DNA of 64,000 bases. Origin: Monoplex corrugatus (taxonomy: Eukaryota > Mollusca > Gastropoda > Littorinimorpha > Ranellidae). This document shows positions 44,803-54,194 of this stretch, piece by piece. The stretch is taken from NCBI GenBank assembly GCA_030674185.1, contig JAPXFY010000023.1, positions 22,912,092-22,976,091 on the forward strand, read 5' to 3'. The stretch's first letter is position 1; each line of letters begins with the position of its first letter. The position numbers and the translations under genes were made by a program. Under the pieces are notes generated by a model. It made no database searches and had not been told where the DNA came from. It saw only the letters and a list, made by a program, of their open reading frames with translations.

Positions 44803-45200
44803 CAGAGCCATGTCTTTCTGTCATGGAGGCAGCTCACAACTCTATGATGGAAAGTCACCTGAGAGTGAGAAGACAGACAACAAGATTCTATCAGTATTCT
44901 TTAGGCAAGGTTTCCAGACTGACATGAACTGTGTCTGTCCTTCTTGTGACGTTTGCCAAAAGACTACAGTACAGGACAAACTACCTGCTGTTCCTTTACA
45001 TAAAACGCCATTAGCTGACCCATTTTTCAAGCGATTGGCGATCGACTCAGTTGGGTTTGTACATTCACCCAATGAGCCTGGACATAGATTTATCTTGACC
45101 ACAGCTGGCTATGCAAGGAGGGATCCTGAAGCTGTTCCACTGACGAAGATTAAGGCAATGACGGTTGCTGAGACTTTGATAGACATTTTGTAATCCCTGA
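44803..45200 (+). pseudogene. Ty3/Gypsy-like integrase fragment
   Basis: The plus-strand frame (44810-45193) reads a degraded zinc-binding region with FRQGFQTDMNCVCPSCDVCQ (the C-x2-C pair), then KTPLADPFFKRLAIDSVGF with the first catalytic aspartate context, HRFILTTAGYARRDPEAVPL, and AETLIDIL before a stop. This matches the order of retrotransposon integrases: HHCC domain, then the start of the DDE core. The rest of the core is missing; the sequence changes character at about 45190. No LTR was recognised. Confidence 0.65.
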
Positions 45201-45330
45201 GGAGACCAACACTGGTATCATCTCAAAAGTACATCATCTGCACAGACTCTTACAGCATGGAATGGACAATGTTTGGGCTTTGCCTAAAACAGAGATAAAG
45301 GAAAAGTGAAGAAAAGAAAAAGACAACTGA
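45201..45330 (+). pseudogene. Fragment sharing a C-terminal motif with 16180-16300
   Basis: In frame from about 45204 it reads ETNTGIISKV, HRLLQHGMDNVWALPKTE and a stop. This is clearly related to NQTNISTISK and RRLLQRGTGSVWAF at 16180-16300. The identity of the parent element is unknown. It abuts the integrase fragment without an obvious junction signature. Confidence 0.45.
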
Positions 45331-45358
45331 AGAACTAGCAAGTTTGCCTAACCGTCTG

Positions 45359-45359
45359 T

Positions 45360-45450
<91 letters not shown>

Positions 45451-45460
45451 TGTGTGTTGT
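45359..45460. repeat. (TG)n microsatellite
   Basis: A TG run broken once by TGGTG. Confidence 0.95.
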
Positions 45461-45762
45461 TTTGTGGGCTGTTTGTTGAGTGTTATCCAGATATGTCTGT
45501 AAGTTTGTCGTGATATGTACATATGGTATTTCCTCTTTGCTGGTGTTGTTGTTGCTGTTGTTGTAGCTTTGTTGTCGGCCATCATGCTGTGAAGGTATGG
45601 GTGTGTATGTATGAATGTATGTGTGTATGTCTGTGTGCGGACATGTGGGTATATGCATGTATTTATTCTTATTTGTTATTTTCATCTCTTACCTGTTTAT
45701 TTATCTACATACTCCTTTATTTTGTATTTATTTATTCACCTACTTACTTCTTTTTCACGTAC

Positions 45763-45840
45763 TCATCACTCACTCACTCACTCACTCACTCACTCACTCA
45801 CTTCACTCACTCACTCACTTACTTACTTACTTACTTACAT
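45763..45840. repeat. (CACT)n / (TTAC)n tetramer repeat
   Basis: About 16 CACT or CTCA tetramers, then TTAC tetramers. Ser-Leu-Thr-His frames across it are artefacts. Confidence 0.95.
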
Positions 45841-46024
45841 CTATACCTATTTATGAATAAGAAAGTATTGTCTTCACCTAGTTGATAGCTGAGCATTCAG
45901 GCATTGACTGGGGGGGGGGGGGGGGTAGTTCTGTCATGGGAGACGAGTTTATACAGAATAGCTAGTTGTGTTTTGATTCAGACCTTTATTATTTTTTTAT
46001 TTATTTATACATATGTTCCTTATT

Positions 46025-46285
46025 TGAAGGTAAGATACACACATGCACATGTCGTTTACATGTAACCATGATTATTCCAGTGATAGGCTGATACAATACC
46101 AGTATAAGATATAGACTCGGTAAAACATAGTCTAGTTAGGGCTTCAGGACATGGCCAGCTCATGGGTTTATGTGCAGGCTTAAGGCTTGTGCCATGATCA
46201 CCATACACACGGCACCTGTGACGTTAGTGCATATGGAATTCATTCCTAGCGCGGAGACGTCATCTTGAGAAAATGAAACTGCACT
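46025..46285 (+). repeat. Dispersed repeat R2, long copy
   Basis: It matches 14990-15250 along its length: ACATGTCGTTTACATGTAAC, GATTATTCCAGTGATAGG, GCTCATGGGTTTATGTGCAG, CTTAAGGCTTGTGCCATG, and an ending of GACGTCATCTTGAGAAAATG and AAACT. Confidence 0.65.
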
Positions 46286-46439
46286 GAGGAGATCCTCGGT
46301 AATTTTGACACAGTTTGTATGTGACAGTATGAAAGAAGTGAGCAGACAGATGGATATTCAGCACCTGACTACTACCCCCTAACCCCTCGGTGCAACAGTC
46401 TAGTAGACAGATTTGATGGGACATGGATTTTCATGTGGG

Positions 46440-46685
46440 AGAGTGTACAGTGAGCAGCCAAGATAAAGCCTCGTTAAATTAAAGTCTTACTGTTTAGTGA
46501 GCAGCCAAGATATAGCATCATTAAATAAACGTCTTACAGTTTAGTGAGCAGCCAAGATATAGTATCATTAAATAAACGTCTTACTGTTTAGTGAGCAGCC
46601 AAGATATAGCATCATTAAATTAATGTCCTACTGTTTCGTGAGCAGCCAAGAGATAGCATCGTTAAATTAACGTCCTACTGTTTAG
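46440..46685. repeat. 47-bp minisatellite, left part
   Basis: About five units contain GTGAGCAGCCAAGATATAGC and CGTCTTACTGTTTA. The array is interrupted at 46685 by a family A element and resumes at 47405. Confidence 0.9.
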
Positions 46686-47404
46686 AAATAGCAAGCAAAG
46701 GTAATAAGGGTTGGAGCTAAACAGCAACACGACTGAAGTCATGGTAATCAGTAAAAAAAAAAAAAACACGTGAAATCCCCTCATGCAAAATAACAGCAAA
46801 CGGCACAACCATGAGACAGGTTGATAAGTTTAAATATCTGGGAACGATCATTTCACCAGATGGCAGATTTACATCAGAAATAGCCAGCACAATCGGCCAA
46901 GCCAAAACAGCATTCAAGAAGATGAAAAGCATTCTTACCAACAAAAGCCTATCAATTAACATCAGGAAGAGAGTTCTTGAATATTATATAGAACCAATAA
47001 TGTTATACGGTTGTGAGGCGTGGACAGTGAACAAGCAAAGCCAGAACAAGATTGAGGCAGCAGAGATGTGGTTTCTAAGAAGAATGTTGACAGTTCCATG
47101 GACAGCAAAGAAAACAAACGAGACAGTCTTAATGGAGGCAGACACAAGAAGATCATTCATAAAGAAGATTAGGAAAAGGCAGGCAACATTTATAGGCCGT
47201 TTTATGAGGAAAACCTGGTCATAACAGAAAAGATGGAGGGAAAGAGAACACCAGATAGACCCGGGGAAAAAAATATTGGACGGACTTGCAAGGTGGCTGA
47301 AGACAGAGGGTGGAAGATGTGCTTGTGACAACAAGGAACAGATGCATATGGAGGGCCATGATCACCAACGCCTTGAGGCAAGGCACTTGATGATGATGAT
47401 GATG
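46686..47404 (+). mobile_element. Family A non-LTR element inserted in the minisatellite, with 9-bp duplication
   Basis: The 5'-truncated element begins in the post-RT region (KGLELNS-like), continues with RQVDKFKYLGTIISPDGRF, LYGCEAWTVNKQSQNKIE and MWFLRRMLTVPWTAKKTNE, and ends with a GAT-repeat tail (about 47387-47403). ACTGTTTAG lies at 46677-46685 and 47405-47413, a target-site duplication inside the minisatellite unit. Frameshifts occur near 46800 and after 47210. Confidence 0.9.
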
Positions 47405-47465
47405 ACTGTTTAGTGAGCAGCCAAGATATGGCATCGTTTGATTAACGTCCTACTGTTTGCCTACA
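47405..47465. repeat. 47-bp minisatellite, right part
   Basis: The array resumes in register after the family A insertion with GTTTAGTGAGCAGCCAAGAT for a little over one unit. Confidence 0.85.
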
Positions 47466-47549
47466 GCAAGAATCTACTGACTTCTGTTATCACGTATTGT
47501 ACGGCAAAACTGTTAGTGAGCCTACTTACATTCTAAAGTAGCTGGAGAT

Positions 47550-47900
47550 GAAGAAAATGGAGATGCCAGAAATGAAGAACAGTCAGCAGTTATTCTTTGA
47601 GCTTCGTCAGAAGCGCGAAGAAAATTTGCAAATTGAAAGGGAGGAGCCAGAGAAGATCCACTGTCGAAAAAAATATTACTCCAATAGCAGAACAAAAGTT
47701 AAAAAAACCAAGCCAGGCAAAGTGTTGCTTCTGGTGTTGTTGTTGCTGTCCACTGATCACAACAAACTTCATTTACAGTGGGAAGGACCACACTGTACTG
47801 AGACGTTAAGTGGCTCAATGGCTAAAATCTGAAAGTAAAGAATAACGTGAAGATTTATCATGTCAACATGCTGAAGGAGTACAGAGAGAGGTGTTTACCT
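47550..47900 (+). pseudogene. Ty3/Gypsy-like pol 3'-end fragment
   Basis: Near 47855 the plus strand reads YHVNMLKEYRER, typical of the C-terminal end of Gypsy-type integrases (the HVN-LK-Y motif). The preceding 250 bases give short open stretches without clear domains. Frames are broken. It lies between the integrase fragment at 44803 and the RT fragment at 48340, which does not fit a single 5'-to-3' element, so at least two Gypsy copies or a rearrangement are involved. Confidence 0.45.
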
Positions 47901-47992
47901 CATGTAAGGAAAACAAATAGGTAGGGCTCTTCGTGAGTTGCCATTTTACAGAAAAAAATGTTGATGAAGAAAACCTTTTGGCTCTTGGAAAT

Positions 47993-48147
47993 TCTGTCGC
48001 AAGGGATTCTGTCACAAGGGATTTTGTCACAAGGGATTCTGTCACAAAGGATTTTGTCACAAGGGGATTCTGTCACAAGGATTTGGTCACAAGGATTCTG
48101 TCACAAAGGATTTTGTCACAAGGATTCTGTCCACAGGGATTCGGTCA
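47993..48147. repeat. Minisatellite of about 18 bp
   Basis: About nine units contain GGATTCTGTCACAAG with single-base variation. Frames such as LSQGILSQGIL are repeat artefacts. Confidence 0.9.
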
Positions 48148-48339
48148 CATGAAGACAATGGACGATCTAAGCTTAGACCACCACTCAGTGACTGACAAGC
48201 AACAAACTGAGGTGTGGTCAATGCTTGCGGCTGCCTGTCTATTTCTGTGACTGTCTGGAACTACGTCACTCATCCAACTTTCCATCACACTCACCTCTTC
48301 TGTCTCAACGTGTTCCACACCCTACCCCATCCCCTTCCA

Positions 48340-49450
48340 TATCGCAGAGACGTTGAAGAAAAATACTGATGGCATGTTTAAACTGAAAGTGATGAGAGAG
48401 TCTCCTCCTGGCTATGCTTCTCCGGTGGTGTGACTGTGAAGAAGGTAGGATGGATCTGTGTCGCCAACCACCAGGCGAAGAAACGGTGTTTACTTCTGAA
48501 CTCATGCCAACAGCGGCAGGACTTTTTTTAGAAGCTGAATGGAGACAAGTATTTCTCTAAATTCGACCTCAGTAAGGGATATTGGCACATACCCATCGTT
48601 GAAGGAGACATCTCGAAAACAGTGTCTGTAACACTGAGAGAACTAATAAATTCTTAAAGATGCCTTTTGAGTTATTACAGTTATTTCAAGATTGATTCAC
48701 CACGCTTGAGCAACTCAATATGCGTTCCACCCAAATTTGCCAGCAATTATTTGACAGACTCCCTGATCTTGCACAAAACCCTATGCGCTGGCAAGGTCTT
48801 GAAACGGGGAAAGGGGAGAAGGGACCTATCAAACAGTACGTTGACACCACCAGAACGATGGAAACATTAAGATGAACAGCAAACAGGCCAGTGTTTTTAG
48901 TGTTGCAGGCTGGGATTGAACACAAGATATCAAATCTTGAGTCCACGGCTCTACCAACTAGCACGCGTAAAAGATGCCTTTCCCTAAAGTTAACAGCAGA
49001 TCCACAATAGAGCGAAGAGAGTGCAAAACGATAGACAAGAAAAGGTGGTGTACTTATAGATGACTTCCTGGAGCATACATACACCTGGAAGGAACACCTT
49101 GAACACTGTATGAGTTGTGTCAGCACCTTACGAAAACCAGCTGAGCTCTGCAACTTAGAAAGTGCATCCTAGGGAAAGATAATGCGGACTTCATCTGTTA
49201 TAAGCAGCAAGATGGAGCTGAAGGTCTTCATGATGACAAAGTTGAGAAGAACAACAATGCTTCGTAAGCTGAGACTATGAACAAAGTTGATCCTTTCACG
49301 CGCATGACAGGTTACTACTGGAATGTTATTTCCGCCTTTGCAACCATCACCACGCCACTGACTGGCCTACTGATACGGAGAGAGAACCCAACAAAGTGAA
49401 GGAGAGAGATCCTGAAAAGAAGCCATAGCAATGTGTACGTGGTCTGCTGT
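48340..49450 (+). pseudogene. Ty3/Gypsy-like reverse transcriptase fragments
   Basis: Near 48495 the sequence reads SELMPTAAGLF, then from 48533 LNGDKYFSKFDLSKGYWHIP, the classic Gypsy RT entry with the first catalytic aspartate region, and KFLKMPFE near 48650. A SINE2 copy interrupts (48780-48970). Downstream, DDFLEHTYTWKEHLEH (49053 on) resembles the DDLLV-T-W-EHL stretch that includes motif C, and GYYWNVISAFATITTPLTGL (about 49310) the RT-RNase H connection. Frames are broken repeatedly; this is a dead element. Confidence 0.65.
48780..48970 (-). mobile_element. SINE2 copy in the Gypsy remnant
   Basis: The reverse strand has the tRNA-like head (GCTAGTTGGTAGAGCCGTGG) and GTGTTCAATCCCAG, then the body to GTTTCAAGACCTTGCCAGCG. 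It separates two Gypsy RT pieces that would otherwise be near each other. Confidence 0.65.
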
Positions 49451-49469
49451 CCCAGAACCCTATTCTACA

Positions 49470-50037
49470 CCTTCCTTGACACCCCCGCCCCTCCCGTGAG
49501 GATGCCGGGGGCTCTTTCAGTATGAATAGTATCCCCACCTTCAGGAAATTCTGCTAGAAATTTCTTCTTTTCTGTCACTCTCTTTGTTTCTGCCTCGTTC
49601 CTTTGCTTTTTGTCATTTCTTGTTGTCTTCATTTTCTGCCTCGCTGATCCATTCACCTGTATGTGTTCGAAAAAGTCTTACGTACTTTTTGATAATTCGG
49701 TGCACGTATTAAGTGCATTTTTGGCTCGGGGGGGGGGGGGGGGGGGGTGGTGAAATATGCGGAAGCAATTCTAGATAATTTGTGCCTGTTTTTATATATG
49801 TTTTGGTGTCCTTATGTATGTATGCTATGTGTTTTTTAAATCCTCTGTGCGATAAATTGGACGGAGTGGTCAACGCCAGGGGCATGTCCTTGGATTATGT
49901 GCGCGGATCCATTGGTGTGTGTACTTAATTTTCTTTTCCTTGCTTTTTTCCTGTTGAAGCTTTGTATGTTTTGAAGCAGTTGTAGCCCTGATATGGCTCT
50001 ATGCAGCCGGCTGGGCTTTAAGCAACAATAACAAAAA
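49470..50037 (+). repeat. Dispersed repeat R3, copy in the Gypsy remnant
   Basis: It runs from GAGGATGCCGGGGGCTCTTT through a 19-base G run (about 49729-49747), GATAAATTGGACGGAGTGG and CCAGGGGCATGTCC to CCCTGATATGGCTCTATG and GGGCTTTAAGCAACAATAAC. It separates the Gypsy connection region from the RNase H piece. Confidence 0.7.
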
Positions 50038-50049
50038 CAACAGTAACCT

Positions 50050-50165
50050 TCCTTGACCTGTGCAAAACCTACATACTCAGAACTGACACATCACATGTAG
50101 ACATGGGAGCTATGTTGATGCAGGCGCATAATGGGATACCGTTTATTGTGTGTTATATAAGAATG
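50050..50165 (+). pseudogene. Ty3/Gypsy-like RNase H fragment, first half
   Basis: The plus strand reads DLCKTYILRTDTSHVDMGAM then LMQAHNGIPFIVCYI, the start of a Gypsy RNase H domain (the TD-S-GAML-Q pattern). It is interrupted at about 50168 by SINE3 and continues at 50672. Confidence 0.65.
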
Positions 50166-50169
50166 ATGT

Positions 50170-50625
50170 CCAGACCAGTCACCGTGGTATAGTGGTCAGC
50201 GCAACAGGCTATCGACTGGAAGGTTGTGGGTTCGAATCCCCATCAGTCCTTTCAAAAATCACTGTGGGATTTTTCGGCTCTAACAGGCTCCTACCCAACG
50301 TTGGGCGTGCTATGGGCTCATTAGGAAGACTGGGACCACACAGTCGAGTCTCATCCACTTTACGGATGCGTAATTGAGGGTGTTGCTCAAATCTTCTGAC
50401 CAGCACCACAGGTGTCTGTATCTCTCGGACCTGGTTGACGCCAGGATATATCATGATGGTAAGCGCAGAGCACAGCCCTGTCACGCATTCTCAATCCTAG
50501 ATGGAACTTCATAGCATCAGGATTACCATCCTCATCGATATCATCCTGATCGCATTGTAAAAATTGTGCCAGCTTCTGTGGCCATTAAGGTGGCATAGAA
50601 AATGGGACTACAAAAAAAAAAGAAT
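50170..50625 (+). mobile_element. SINE3, full-length, with duplicated target
   Basis: The tRNA-like head has GTGGTATAGTGGTCAGCG (A-box-like) and GGTTCGAATCCCC (B-box-like). The body includes CTACCCAACGTTGGGCG and CTCGGACCTGGTTGACGCC and ends in an A-rich tail. AATGATGTCCAGA precedes it (near 50152-50166). AATAATGTCCAGA follows twice, at about 50623 and 50668, with the last 30 or so bases of the SINE repeated in between. Confidence 0.85.
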
Positions 50626-50669
50626 AATGTCCAGAAGGTGGTATAGAAAACGGGACAAAAGAAAACAAT

Positions 50670-50825
50670 AATGTCCAGAGCTGAGCGGAGCTACTCAATC
50701 ATTGGGAATAAGTACTTAGCAATCCTAGAGTGGAGTGGAGATGGCAGGAGCATTCGCTTAACCTTCACCAGGTAAAGTTTGTCCTACAGACTGATCATCC
50801 ATCACTCAGACATTGAAACACTGAC
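50670..50825 (+). pseudogene. Ty3/Gypsy-like RNase H fragment, second half
   Basis: It reads SRAERSYSIIGNKYLAILEW and later LSYRLIIHHSD in a shifted frame, where related elements have FVLQTDH. It continues the RNase H fragment interrupted at 50168. Confidence 0.6.
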
Positions 50826-50827
50826 AT

Positions 50828-50960
50828 GCTTAACCCCTTCACTCCCGCATTAGCTGCGAAAACTTAACCCGTTCACTCCTTCAGCCTATCCACTAGCTTC
50901 CTGCAGCTGAGAGAGTGAAAGGTTAAGGTTTTGCTTTCTTGTCAGGGCTGACAATGCAGG
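50828..50960. repeat. Diverged dispersed relative of the 70-bp repeat
   Basis: AACCCCTTCACTCCC, GCGAAAACTTAACCCG and CCTATCCACTAGCTTCC follow the phrase order of the 11040-11540 array. An inverted GAAAGGTTAAGGTTTTGC comes next. Confidence 0.55.
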
Positions 50961-50994
50961 ATACTGGCAGATAAGGGGACGGGGGGCAAAGGGT

Positions 50995-51425
50995 AAAACC
51001 AAAGTGACTGCCAACGTTCCAACAAAATAGGAACCAGAAACAGACGAAAGTACAACGAGAACGCATATTTCGTACAGAAAACAAACCAGGCCGAATTTTG
51101 TCAGACTACACAAGAGACAACAAAGAATAAATACACGAAACTTACCGGGGCAAAAAGCAACAAGACAAATCTGATGTTTCATACCTGGTGTTGATTACGT
51201 GTGTGAGTGATTGTCTAGATGACTATAGATATGTCTGCCTTTGGTACACTACCTAACTCTATAACTGTTGTAAATGGCCTTGCCTTGAGGATCTTGTTGC
51301 ACTAGCCTGAGGTTGCCTTGAGAAAACTTCAGGGAGTCTTGTTACTGTTTTTTCTTTATATTTTGTATGTATATTCTTTGTTGTCTTTTAGCTTGACAAA
51401 GACCAGATGGCTGTGTTCCGTCACA
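50995..51425. repeat. Diverged foldback-type repeat
   Basis: GGAACCAGAAACAGACGAAAG at the left and TTAGCTTGACAAAGACCAG at the right resemble, in inverted orientation, the two ends of the foldback arms at 13988-14321, with about 350 bases between. Confidence 0.4.
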
Positions 51426-51429
51426 AATA

Positions 51430-51615
51430 TACTAAACAGTGTTTTTGGACTGAAAAAAAGAGAAAATAAGCAATTCCGTTTTTAAGAGTGGGGGAAGGGG
51501 TTGTGTTACAAAATAACTCCAAAACAGAATTTTTGACTCACTATTTTCAAAATGATATAATACAGTATTTCGTTTTTATTTGGACTTGCTCTGTTTGTTG
51601 TTGTTTTTGTTGTTG

Positions 51616-51646
<31 letters not shown>

Positions 51647-51769
51647 CAGAAGGCCTAGATGTCTCTAGAATGTGAATTAATATCATTACTCGCTTTCCAC
51701 GTCTTGGACTTGTTCCAGTGCGTTCTGTTCTCATCCATGCCTTCCTGTACAATTCTAGAATGAAGTGAG
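51430..51769. other. Unclassified sequence with (GTTTT)n
   Basis: No gene seen. A GTTTT pentamer run is at about 51617-51642. Confidence 0.4.
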
Positions 51770-52215
51770 TCACAGTAAAGACTTGAATGACTGATTCACA
51801 CACTTGATATGGGCCTCGACTTTTCTCCTCAGTTTGACCGGAAAATCGAACTGAACGTCTAGTCCTTCGCAAAGAGACGAAAAACGAGTCGGGCCAGTGT
51901 GCCTTCTGGCTGTGCACGCTAAAGATCCCATGGCAGTTGAATATCGTGAAGAGCAGGGCACTGTCTGGCTGTCTTGGTAAAAACATTGAAGAGAGGATTG
52001 TTCTGAGCTTACGGTTTTTGTGCTTTGTATCTGCTTCTATGCTAACTGAATGGGTAGCACAAACTATGTTAGATTTGAGAAGTTCGACAACATGGGAGAT
52101 AATTCCTACATGACTCTCGAGAGTTATGTCCTTTGGTTGATATTATTATTGAAGAGATAAATTGATTTCCCAGGTCTCAACCCGTGAAGACCAGTCAGCC
52201 TTCTTACCTTTCTGA
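51770..52215 (+). repeat. Dispersed repeat R1, split copy
   Basis: CGACTTTTCTCCTCAGTTTG, GAACGTCTAGTCCTTCG, CGCTAAAGATCCCATGGCAG and ATCGTGAAGAGCAGGGC follow R1 order to about 51985. After about 150 foreign bases, TTGATTTCCCAGGTCTC and CTTTCTGAAATCTTGG complete it. Confidence 0.6.
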
Positions 52216-52229
52216 AATCTTGGTTAAAA

Positions 52230-53690
52230 AAGTGAATATGAAATTTGAAGGACCACCCATAATGAAAGATGAAGTTAGAGCAGCACTGAAAAAGATGAAA
52301 GCAGGAAAAGCCGCAAGAACAGACAACATTACTACAGAGATGATTTAAGCCCTGGAGGAATTTGGTATGGAGAAAATAACAGTCCTCCTAAATGAAATTT
52401 ATGACACTGGAAAAATCCCCAAAGATATGTCAAAATCAATTTTCATTGCACTTCCAAAGAGGACAGGGGCTATAGAATGCGAACTCCATCGCACAATCAG
52501 TTTGCTGAGTCATGTAACAGAAGTCCTATTAAGAATAATCATGATGAGAACAAGGAATAGAATCAAAAGAGAAATAGCAGAAGCACAGTGTGGATTTGTG
52601 GAAGGGAAAGGAACTATTAATGCCATATACATTCGAAGAACTATCATAGAGAGGTCAATCGAGATGAATAAAGATTTGTATTTATGCTTTGTTGATTATA
52701 CCAAGGCTTTTGATCGGGTAAGACATGAAGAATTGATCAACCAACTGGAGAGACTCAATGTTGATGGAAAAGATCTACGAATAATCAGAAATATGCACTG
52801 AGAACAATAGCTGCAATGAGAATAGAAAACGATATAAACTCTTTCCAAAACATCAAAAGAGGAGTTAGACAGGGTTGTGTTTTGTCACCAGATCTGTTTT
52901 CATTTTACAGCGAAAGCATCATGAGAACCCTATAAGAAGACCTTGGATTAAAGGTTGGAGGAAAAATGATAACAACATTCGATATGCAGATGACACCATG
53001 CTAATTGCAGAAAATGAAAGGGACCTACAAAACCTTGTGAATATACTAGAAATAGAAAGCAAAGGTAAAGGGTTGGAACTAAACAGCAGGAAGACTGGAT
53101 TCATGATGATCAGTAAAAAACATGAAATCTCCTCATGCAAAATAACAGCAAACGGCAAGACCTTGAGACAGGTCAATAAGTTCAAATACCTGGGAACGAT
53201 CATTTCATCAGACGGCAGATGCACATCAGAAATAGCCAGCAGAATTGGCCAAGCCAAAACAGCATTCAAGAAGATGACAAGCAGTCTTACCAACAAATGC
53301 CTATCAATTAACATCAGGAAGAGACTTCTTGAATGTTATATAGAACCAATAATGTTGTACGATTGTGAGGCGTGGACAGTCAACAAGCAAAGCCAGAACA
53401 AAATTGAGGCAGCCGAGATGTGGTTTCTAAGAAGAATGTTGAGAGTTCCATGGACAGCAAAGAAAACAAACGAGACAGTCTTGATGGAGGCAGACTCAAG
53501 TAGATCATTCATAAGGAAGATTAGGAAAAGACAGGCAACATTTATAGGCCATTTCATGAGGAAAGGGGAATTGGAGCACCTGGTCACAACGGGAAAGCGA
53601 AATACTAGACGAACTTGCAGAGAGGCAACAAGAGATAGAGACAGATGGAAGTTTATGATCACCAACGCCATGTGGCAGGGCACCTGGTGA
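52230..53690 (+). mobile_element. Family A (RTE-like) retrotransposon, longest copy
   Basis: It begins just before the RT (ALKKMKAGKAARTDNITTEM, then a stop). It continues with LYLCFVDYTKAFDRVRHEEL (motif A), GVRQGCVLSPDLFSF (motif B), RYADDTMLIAENERDLQNLV (motif C), LRQVNKFKYLGTIISSDGRC, DCEAWTVNKQSQNKIEAAEM, WFLRRMLRVPWTAKKTNE and a GHFMRKGELEHLVTTGK region. It ends with a GATGATGAATATG tail. At least two frameshifts and two stops (near 52346 and 52935) disrupt it. It has no endonuclease, so it is 5'-truncated. It serves as the reference for the other family A fragments in the window. Confidence 0.85.
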
Positions 53691-53804
53691 TGATGAATAT
53701 GAATTTGAAACAAGGGGGAGGGATGGGCGCCGCCTTCGAAGTGCTGGCCCCGGGAAAAGTTGAGGTCTCTGCAACCTCATTCCCCTTAAACTCCGGGTTA
53801 TGGA

Positions 53805-53965
53805 ACTATTAGGTAATCTCAGGACTTGCCACTCATGGGTTTATGTGCAGGCTGAAGGCTTGTGCATATCATTCTGAATCTTCTCCATTATGTGGCAACC
53901 GTGACGTTAGTGCACATGGAATTCATTCCGAGCGCGGAGACGTCATCTTGGGAAAATGAAAATGA
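53805..53965 (+). repeat. Dispersed repeat R2, copy
   Basis: GGACTTGCCACTCATGGGTT, GTGCAGGCTGAAGGCTTGTG, CGTGACGTTAGTGCACATGG and GACGTCATCTTGGGAAAATG are in R2 order. Confidence 0.65.
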
Positions 53966-54190
53966 AATGAAAAAGTTGATGTGTTAAATTTACCTCCTAG
54001 AAGCTGTGTTCTTCTGTAAGATTCTAGAATGAAATGATAATGATAGTAACTTTTTTCAGTTTTCTGTTCTACGCAACGTTATTCTGTAAGATTCAGAAAA
54101 GAATTGTTAAAAATTCACGTTGTTCGAATGCGATTAGTTCGTTTAGATATTGTGTGTTCTTCTGTAATAAAACAACCGTTTGTTTTAACG
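53966..54190. other. Unclassified AT-rich sequence
   Basis: No gene seen. It contains CTTCTGTAAGATTCTAGAATG and a similar TTCTGTAAGATTCAG nearby. Confidence 0.35.
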
Positions 54191-54194
54191 TTTA

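Noticed and set aside
47933..48250. 105-codon frame with repeated TRD/SVTRD-like residues
   Set aside because: It is an 18-bp minisatellite read in frame.
49729..49747. G runs as regulatory quadruplex (also 45910-45926 and 10566-10575)
   Set aside because: Each is a single homopolymer run inside repeat DNA with no adjacent gene. Run lengths are also unreliable in draft sequence.
50180..50260. Possible tRNA gene
   Set aside because: The A- and B-box-like sequences are the head of SINE3, which has a long non-tRNA body, an A-rich tail and target duplications. The same applies to the SINE1 heads at 21736 and 31380.
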